Shown here piece after piece: positions 60,059-64,000 of a stretch of 64,000 bases of DNA. The notes beneath the pieces were generated by a model that worked only from the letters and a program-made list of their open reading frames with translations, was not told the DNA's origin and searched no databases. The stretch comes from Actinospineispora eucalypti (GTDB taxonomy: Bacteria; Actinomycetota; Actinomycetes; Mycobacteriales; Pseudonocardiaceae), in assembly GCA_014208095.1 (NCBI GenBank), contig JACHMT010000004.1:496001-560000 (forward strand). Direction: 5' to 3'. Within the stretch, counting starts at the first letter, position 1. Each line of letters starts with the position of its first letter. The translations under genes were made by a program, and so were the position numbers.

Positions 60059-61443
60059 GCCTGACCGACTTCCGGGGCGAGCTGTTCCGCCCCGGCGACC
60101 CGGGATACCCGGCCGCCCGGGAGATCTTCAACACGCGCACCGCCGGAGCCACCCCGGCACTGATCGCCCGGGCCAAGGACGCCGCCGACGTGCTCACCCT
60201 GGTCCGGCACGCGGCCGAGCGGGGCAGCCCGCTGGCGGTTCGGGCCGGCGGGCACGGGGTGGACGGAACCGCCATGCCGGACGGCGCACTGGTCGCCGAC
60301 CTGACCGGGTTGACCCGCATCGAGGTGGACCCGGCCACCGGCCGGGCCACGCTGGGGGCCGGGGTGCTGCTCGGCCAGATGGACGCGGCGCTGGTCGAGC
60401 ACGGGCTGGTCGTGCCGTCCGGCACGGTGAGCTCCACCGGCATCGCGGGCCTCACCCTGGGCGGCGGCATCGGCTACCAGATGCGCCGCTACGGAGCCAC
60501 GGTGGACAGCCTGCTTTCCGCCGAGGTGATCACCGCCGACGGCCGCGTGGTGACCGCCAGCCCGACCGAGCACCCCGACCTGTTCTGGGCGCTGCGTGGT
60601 GGTGGCGGCAACTTCGGCGTGGTCACCGAGCTGACCTTCGAGGCGCATCCGGTGCCCCGGGAGGTGGCCGCCGGGTTCATCCCGTTCCCGCTGGACCAGG
60701 CGCCCGGGGTGCTGGCCGGGCTGCGCGACCGACTGGCCGGGCTGCCCCGCGAGCTGGCCGTGGTCGGTGCGCTCACCGCCTGCCCGCCGCTGCCCCCGGT
60801 GCCGCCGGAGCTGCACGGTGCGCCGGTGCTCATGCTGGTGGTCGTCTACTCGGGTGCGGCCAACCGTACCGACGGTGTGGTCGGTGCGCTGGCCGGGCTG
60901 GGCCGGCCCGCCGCCGTGGCCGTCGCCCCGGTGCCCTGGCCGGCGGCGAACCGGATGCTGGACGTGATCGCCCCGCCCGGCCGCCGCTACTACAGCAAGG
61001 GCGGCTACCTGGCGACCCTGGACGACGAGGTGATCGACATCGTGGTCCGGCACACCGCCGCCGCGCCGCCGCCGGCCAGCCCACCGCTGCCCAGCACGGT
61101 GCAGAACCTGTGGGCGATGGGCGGCGCGATCAGCGACGACCACGCCGAGGACGCCACCGCCTTCTCCCGGGAGGGCACGCGCTGGCTGTGGGAGACCGTC
61201 ACCGAGTGGGACGACCCGGCCGACGACGCGACGTTCACCGGCTGGCTGGACGGCGTGCGCGCCGACCTGAAACCGCACCTGCGCAGCAACGGCTACGTCA
61301 ACCTGACCACCGACGACGGCCCGGGCTGGCGCCGCGGCGTCTGGGGCAGCCCGGCCAAGTACGCCCGCCTGGTCACCGCGAAGACCGAATGGGACCCCCA
61401 CAACATGTTCCGCCACAACAAGAACATCACCCCCCAACCCTGA
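60055..61443 (+). CDS. BBE-like FAD-linked oxidoreductase
   Basis: 462 residues, start GTG 60055 (GTGA overlap). The PCMH FAD domain at about 35-210 has RAGGHGVDG with the His (near 67) that usually carries FAD covalently. The position of the second, cysteinyl link in bicovalent enzymes reads PSGTVSSTG (Val near 125), so one covalent bond at most is expected. The C-terminal BBE motif region ends WDPHNMFRHNKNI. It oxidises alcohols, amines or hydroxylated rings and passes electrons to O2. Its TGA is the first three bases of a family A repeat. It forms an oxidative cassette with the P450 and flavin monooxygenase. Confidence 0.88.
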   Translation: MSLTDFRGELFRPGDPGYPAAREIFNTRTAGATPALIARAKDAADVLTLVRHAAERGSPLAVRAGGHGVDGTAMPDGALVADLTGLTRIEVDPATGRATLGAGVLLGQMDAALVEHGLVVPSGTVSSTGIAGLTLGGGIGYQMRRYGATVDSLLSAEVITADGRVVTASPTEHPDLFWALRGGGGNFGVVTELTFEAHPVPREVAAGFIPFPLDQAPGVLAGLRDRLAGLPRELAVVGALTACPPLPPVPPELHGAPVLMLVVVYSGAANRTDGVVGALAGLGRPAAVAVAPVPWPAANRMLDVIAPPGRRYYSKGGYLATLDDEVIDIVVRHTAAAPPPASPPLPSTVQNLWAMGGAISDDHAEDATAFSREGTRWLWETVTEWDDPADDATFTGWLDGVRADLKPHLRSNGYVNLTTDDGPGWRRGVWGSPAKYARLVTAKTEWDPHNMFRHNKNITPQP

Positions 61444-61478
61444 TTCAGTGACTTCAGCACGCTGATTCAGTCACTTCC
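61441..61478 (-). repeat. Family A repeat copy 3, supplying the stop of the BBE-like gene
   Basis: TGATTCAGTGACTTCA (61441-61456), GCACGC, then TGATTCAGTCACTTCC (61463-61478): the reverse-complement orientation of copies 1 and 2. It lies between two same-strand genes. Confidence 0.75.
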
Positions 61479-61536
61479 GATGACTTCCTCCGCCCGTCGC
61501 GGTCTGTACAGATACGACGAGCGGAGGGAGAAACGG

Positions 61537-62283
61537 ATGAACCTGCCCCAGGTGGTGTCCCGGGAGGACTGGCTGACGGCCCGCAAGGAGCTGCTGGCCC
61601 GGGAGAAGGAGCTGACCAGGGCGCGGGACGCGTTGAACGCGGACCGGCGCCGGCTGCCCATGGTCCGGGTGGACAAGGAGTACCGGTTCGAGGGGCCGGA
61701 CGGCCCGGTCAGCCTGCTGGAGCTGTTCGCCGGGCGCCGGCAGCTGATGGTCGGGCACTTCATGTTCGACCCGTCGTGGACGGACGGCTGCTCGAGCTGT
61801 TCGGCGGCGGCCGAGGAACTGTCGCCGGGGCTCTACGCACACCTGGCCGTGCGGGACACCACGCTGGTACACGTGTCGCGCGCGCCGCTGGACAAGATCC
61901 TGGACTACCAGCGGCGGCGGGGCTGGACCTTCCCCTGGTACTCGTCCTACGGCAGTGATTTCAACTACGACTACGCGGTCACCATGGACGACTCCGTGGC
62001 CCCGGTGATCTACAACTACAAGACGCTGGACGAGCACCGAGCGGCCGGCACCGACTACTACTTCTCCGGCCCGCAGCCGTCCGAGCAGCCCGGGATGAGC
62101 TGCTTCCTGCGCGACGGGGACACGGTGTTCCACACCTACTCCACCTACGGCCGGGGCGCCGAGCAGCTGGGCGGCTCCTACTACTTCCTGGACCTGACCG
62201 CCCTGGGCCGCCAGGAACAGTGGGAGGAGCCCAAGGACCGCGCGGGTTTCGCCCGCGAGCCGCAGCCCGACTTCCACGAGTGA
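61537..62283 (+). CDS. DUF899 (thioredoxin-like fold) protein
   Basis: 248 residues. DUF899 pattern: REDWLTARKELLAREKELTRARDALNADRRRLPMVRVDKEYRFEGPDG at about 9-56, then LLELFAGRRQLMVGHFMFDPSWTDGCSSCS near 60-90 with a CSSC pair, and FPWYSSYGSDFNYDY near 132. The fold is like AhpC/thioredoxin; a peroxide- or redox-linked role is possible but unproven. ATG 61537 after GAGGGAG is chosen. It converges with glnH directly, with no gap. Confidence 0.87.
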   Translation: MNLPQVVSREDWLTARKELLAREKELTRARDALNADRRRLPMVRVDKEYRFEGPDGPVSLLELFAGRRQLMVGHFMFDPSWTDGCSSCSAAAEELSPGLYAHLAVRDTTLVHVSRAPLDKILDYQRRRGWTFPWYSSYGSDFNYDYAVTMDDSVAPVIYNYKTLDEHRAAGTDYYFSGPQPSEQPGMSCFLRDGDTVFHTYSTYGRGAEQLGGSYYFLDLTALGRQEQWEEPKDRAGFAREPQPDFHE

Positions 62284-63252
62284 TCAGTCCGAGTACCGTG
62301 CCGGGGGCAGGGCCGGGACGGGGTTGAGGACGCCGGCGAACCACTGGCGGTGGTTGGCGGCCAGGCTGCCGTCGTTGCGGCCGCGGTCCAGGACGGCGTT
62401 GACGAAGCGGGCCAGGTCGGCGGCGTTCAGGTTGACGCCGACCGCGTAGCGGGTGTGGTCCAGTGCGCGGCCGACCACGGCGGTCTGCGGGTCCTGCGCG
62501 GCCAGCCCGGCGAGCAGCACGTCGTCGCTGGACACAGCGGCCACCCGGCCCCGATGCAGCTCGATCATGCAGTCGGGCAGGCCGGGCAGGGCGAGCACGT
62601 CCGGCTTGGCCGGCAGCGCGCGCAGCACCACCTCGGTGGTGGACCCCTTCGAGGTGCAGATCCGCTGCCCGGCCAGGTCCTCCACCTCGCGCACCGGCGA
62701 GGCGCGGGGCACCAGGATGCGCTGGGTGACGTCCAGGTAGTCGGCGGAGAACAGCACGTCCCGCTGCCGCTGGCAGGTCACCGCGAAGCTGTTCACCACC
62801 ATGTCCACCTGGCCGCGCTGGATCGCGGCGGACCGGTCGGCGATGTTCAGCACCACGAACTGCACCTTGTTCGGGTCGCCGAACAGCGCGCCGGCGATGC
62901 GCCGGGCCAGGTCGATGTCCGAGCCGGCCAGGTCGCCGGTGGTCGGGTTGCGGTATCCGATCAGATACTTGCCCTGGTCCACGCCGGCGATCAGCCGGCC
63001 GCGCGCCACGATCGCGGCCATGGTGGAGCCGGCCGGCATGGCGCCCGGCGCGGGCGTCGGGCCGGCCGGCCGCAGGCTGTCCCGGATCTCGGTGCACGCC
63101 GGAGAGGGCGGGGCGGGCTGGGCGGGCGCGGACTGTGCGGCGGCCGGTGCCGCGGGTTCCGACCCCCCGGTCGGGATCAGCAGGCTCAACAGGGCCAACG
63201 CCCCGGCCACCGCCAGGTAGCGGGCCGGCCGGCGCAGCTCCACCCGGTTCAC
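62284..63252 (-). CDS. glnH: GlnH-like amino-acid (glutamate/aspartate) binding protein
   Basis: 322 residues. The type-2 periplasmic-binding fold is seen: GRLIAGVDQGKYLIGYRNPTTGDLAGSDIDLARRIA at about 84-119, then QVDMVVNSFAVTCQRQRDVLFSADYL near 146-171. In Mycobacterium, GlnH senses Asp/Glu outside the membrane and signals through GlnX to the kinase PknG. The N-terminal hydrophobic segment at about 12-28 has no lipobox Cys, unlike mycobacterial GlnH. Start GTG 63252 overlaps the glnX stop (GTGA). No pknG follows: the next gene is DUF899 on the other strand. Confidence 0.85.
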   Translation of the reverse strand: MNRVELRRPARYLAVAGALALLSLLIPTGGSEPAAPAAAQSAPAQPAPPSPACTEIRDSLRPAGPTPAPGAMPAGSTMAAIVARGRLIAGVDQGKYLIGYRNPTTGDLAGSDIDLARRIAGALFGDPNKVQFVVLNIADRSAAIQRGQVDMVVNSFAVTCQRQRDVLFSADYLDVTQRILVPRASPVREVEDLAGQRICTSKGSTTEVVLRALPAKPDVLALPGLPDCMIELHRGRVAAVSSDDVLLAGLAAQDPQTAVVGRALDHTRYAVGVNLNAADLARFVNAVLDRGRNDGSLAANHRQWFAGVLNPVPALPPARYSD

Positions 63253-64000
63253 CGGTACTCCTTCACCCGCAGCTCGATGCCGTACCCGGCGGCCACCCCG
63301 GCCAGCAGCAACAGCAGCATCGGCCCGGCGGCCAGGCCGAACAGTGCGCCGTGCGCGGTCCCGGCCGCGTCCACCTGGGCCTCCCGCTGGCGGTCCAGCG
63401 CCGCGCCGAGGGAGGCGTCCAGCCGGTCGAACGCGGCCCGCGAGCCGGCCGGGTCGGTGCCGATCGCCGACTGCGCCGCCTCCGCGTACCGGCCGCCGTC
63501 GTCCAGCGCGCGCAGCTGGGCGTGCGCCGCCTGCCAGGCGGTCGCGTCGGCGCGCACCCCGGCGAGCTGGGCATCCGCCTCCGGGCCAACCGCGTCCTGG
63601 GCCTTCCGCAGCAGGCCCGTTTCGCTCAGCAGGAGGTTCAGCCGGTCGGTGAAGCCGGAGTCCGAGGCCCCGCTGCCGGAGCGGGCCACCAACACCAGGC
63701 TCTCGTTGCTGCGCGCCTGCAGCACCGCGACCCGGGCGCTGCCCAGCGCCGCCTCCGCCCGCCCGTGGGCACCGGCGCTGCCCAGCGCGAGGAACGACAC
63801 CGTGCCGGCCACCAGCCACCACAGCAGGGCCAGCGAGACCAGACCGGCCGACGCGGCCAGGCCCGGGTTGACCGTGCGGTTGGTGCGCCTGGCCTCCCGG
63901 CGCCAGGCGTCGCCCAGGGCGGCCAGGGTGGCCACGCCGAGCAGCAGCACGGCCAGCGGGACGGCCCGTCCCCAGCCGTAGTCCTCGGCCAGCTGGGCCG
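63249..64000 (-). CDS. glnX: GlnX-like membrane protein (partial, N-terminus beyond window)
   Basis: The visible 250 or so C-terminal residues of a membrane protein that continues past the right edge. Transmembrane helix VSLALLWWLVAGTVSFLALG is followed by an extracytoplasmic helical sensor domain of about 130 residues with many Ala/Asp/Leu heptads, and by a second helix FGLAAGPMLLLLLAGVAAGYGI near the end. Layout and coupling with glnH fit GlnX (Rv0412c), the receptor partner in the PknG pathway. Identity rests on this context. Confidence 0.75.
   Translation of the reverse strand, partial: AQLAEDYGWGRAVPLAVLLLGVATLAALGDAWRREARRTNRTVNPGLAASAGLVSLALLWWLVAGTVSFLALGSAGAHGRAEAALGSARVAVLQARSNESLVLVARSGSGASDSGFTDRLNLLLSETGLLRKAQDAVGPEADAQLAGVRADATAWQAAHAQLRALDDGGRYAEAAQSAIGTDPAGSRAAFDRLDASLGAALDRQREAQVDAAGTAHGALFGLAAGPMLLLLLAGVAAGYGIELRVKEYR

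Overview
This 64 kb window comes from a chromosome of a very GC-rich actinomycete. Codon third positions are almost all G or C, GTG and TTG starts are common, and adjacent genes repeatedly share ATGA or GTGA stop/start overlaps. The gene content (MCE-type lipid importer, MMPL transporter, F420-type luciferase-like oxidoreductase, accD1/accA1 leucine cluster, glnX-glnH, a virS/mymA-like divergent pair, an iron box of the IdeR/DmdR type) points to the Pseudonocardiales/Mycobacteriales side of the phylum. Pseudonocardiaceae is my best guess, but this is inference. I saw no rRNA, tRNA, CRISPR array, integrase or transposase.

Layout. 1-10011: the tail of an MCE operon (one partial and four complete MCE proteins), tightly coupled to an MMPL/RND membrane protein, a membrane-anchored parvulin-type prolyl isomerase with a Pro/Ala/Gly-rich tail, and a small membrane protein. 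10012-12789: a repeat-bearing intergenic stretch, an AAA/ABC-like ATPase, a MarR regulator, a lipoprotein and a secreted protein. 12917-20693: two back-to-back acyl-CoA catabolic units: AtuA-like protein, CoA transferase and acyl-CoA dehydrogenase on minus; double-hotdog dehydratase and two adjacent acyl-CoA dehydrogenases on plus. 20705-24254: a DUF559 protein bracketed by 58-bp direct repeats, then a Baeyer-Villiger-type monooxygenase divergent from an AraC regulator. 24339-28309: alpha/beta hydrolase, gpsA and a PlsB-type acyltransferase, i.e. phospholipid precursor synthesis. 28331-36538: DUF805, HD phosphohydrolase, TetR/MFS efflux pair, THUMP-like methyltransferase, LuxR/POT peptide transporter pair, LysE exporter and an iron-regulated siderophore reductase. 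36575-43984: SRPBCC protein, repeat-rich gap, F420 oxidoreductase, acyltransferase 3, thiolase, DEAD-box helicase, methyltransferase. 43957-50655: small stress and metabolic genes with LuxR and TetR regulators. 50851-56422: TetR, accD1, accA1 and acyl-CoA dehydrogenase (leucine catabolism). 56525-62283: SIMPL lipoprotein, then a coupled oxidative cassette (Rossmann micro-ORF, P450, acyl-CoA-dehydrogenase-like flavoprotein, BBE-like oxidase) and a DUF899 protein. 62284-64000: glnH and the start of glnX.

The most unusual feature is a set of short dispersed, mostly palindromic repeats (called families A to F here). Several lie between genes where terminators are expected, but other copies lie inside protein-coding genes without breaking the frame. 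The clearest is family B: a 42-bp element (exactly 14 codons) inside an acyl-CoA dehydrogenase gene and inside accA1, with a third, remodelled copy forming a perfect 20-bp stem that supplies the accA1 stop codon. This resembles the in-frame palindromic elements known from Rickettsia. A family A copy encodes the linker of the AtuA-like protein, and family D copies encode the tail of an MFS transporter and a linker of the helicase. The second notable item is the MCE-MMPL-parvulin operon. The third is the P450 oxidative cassette.
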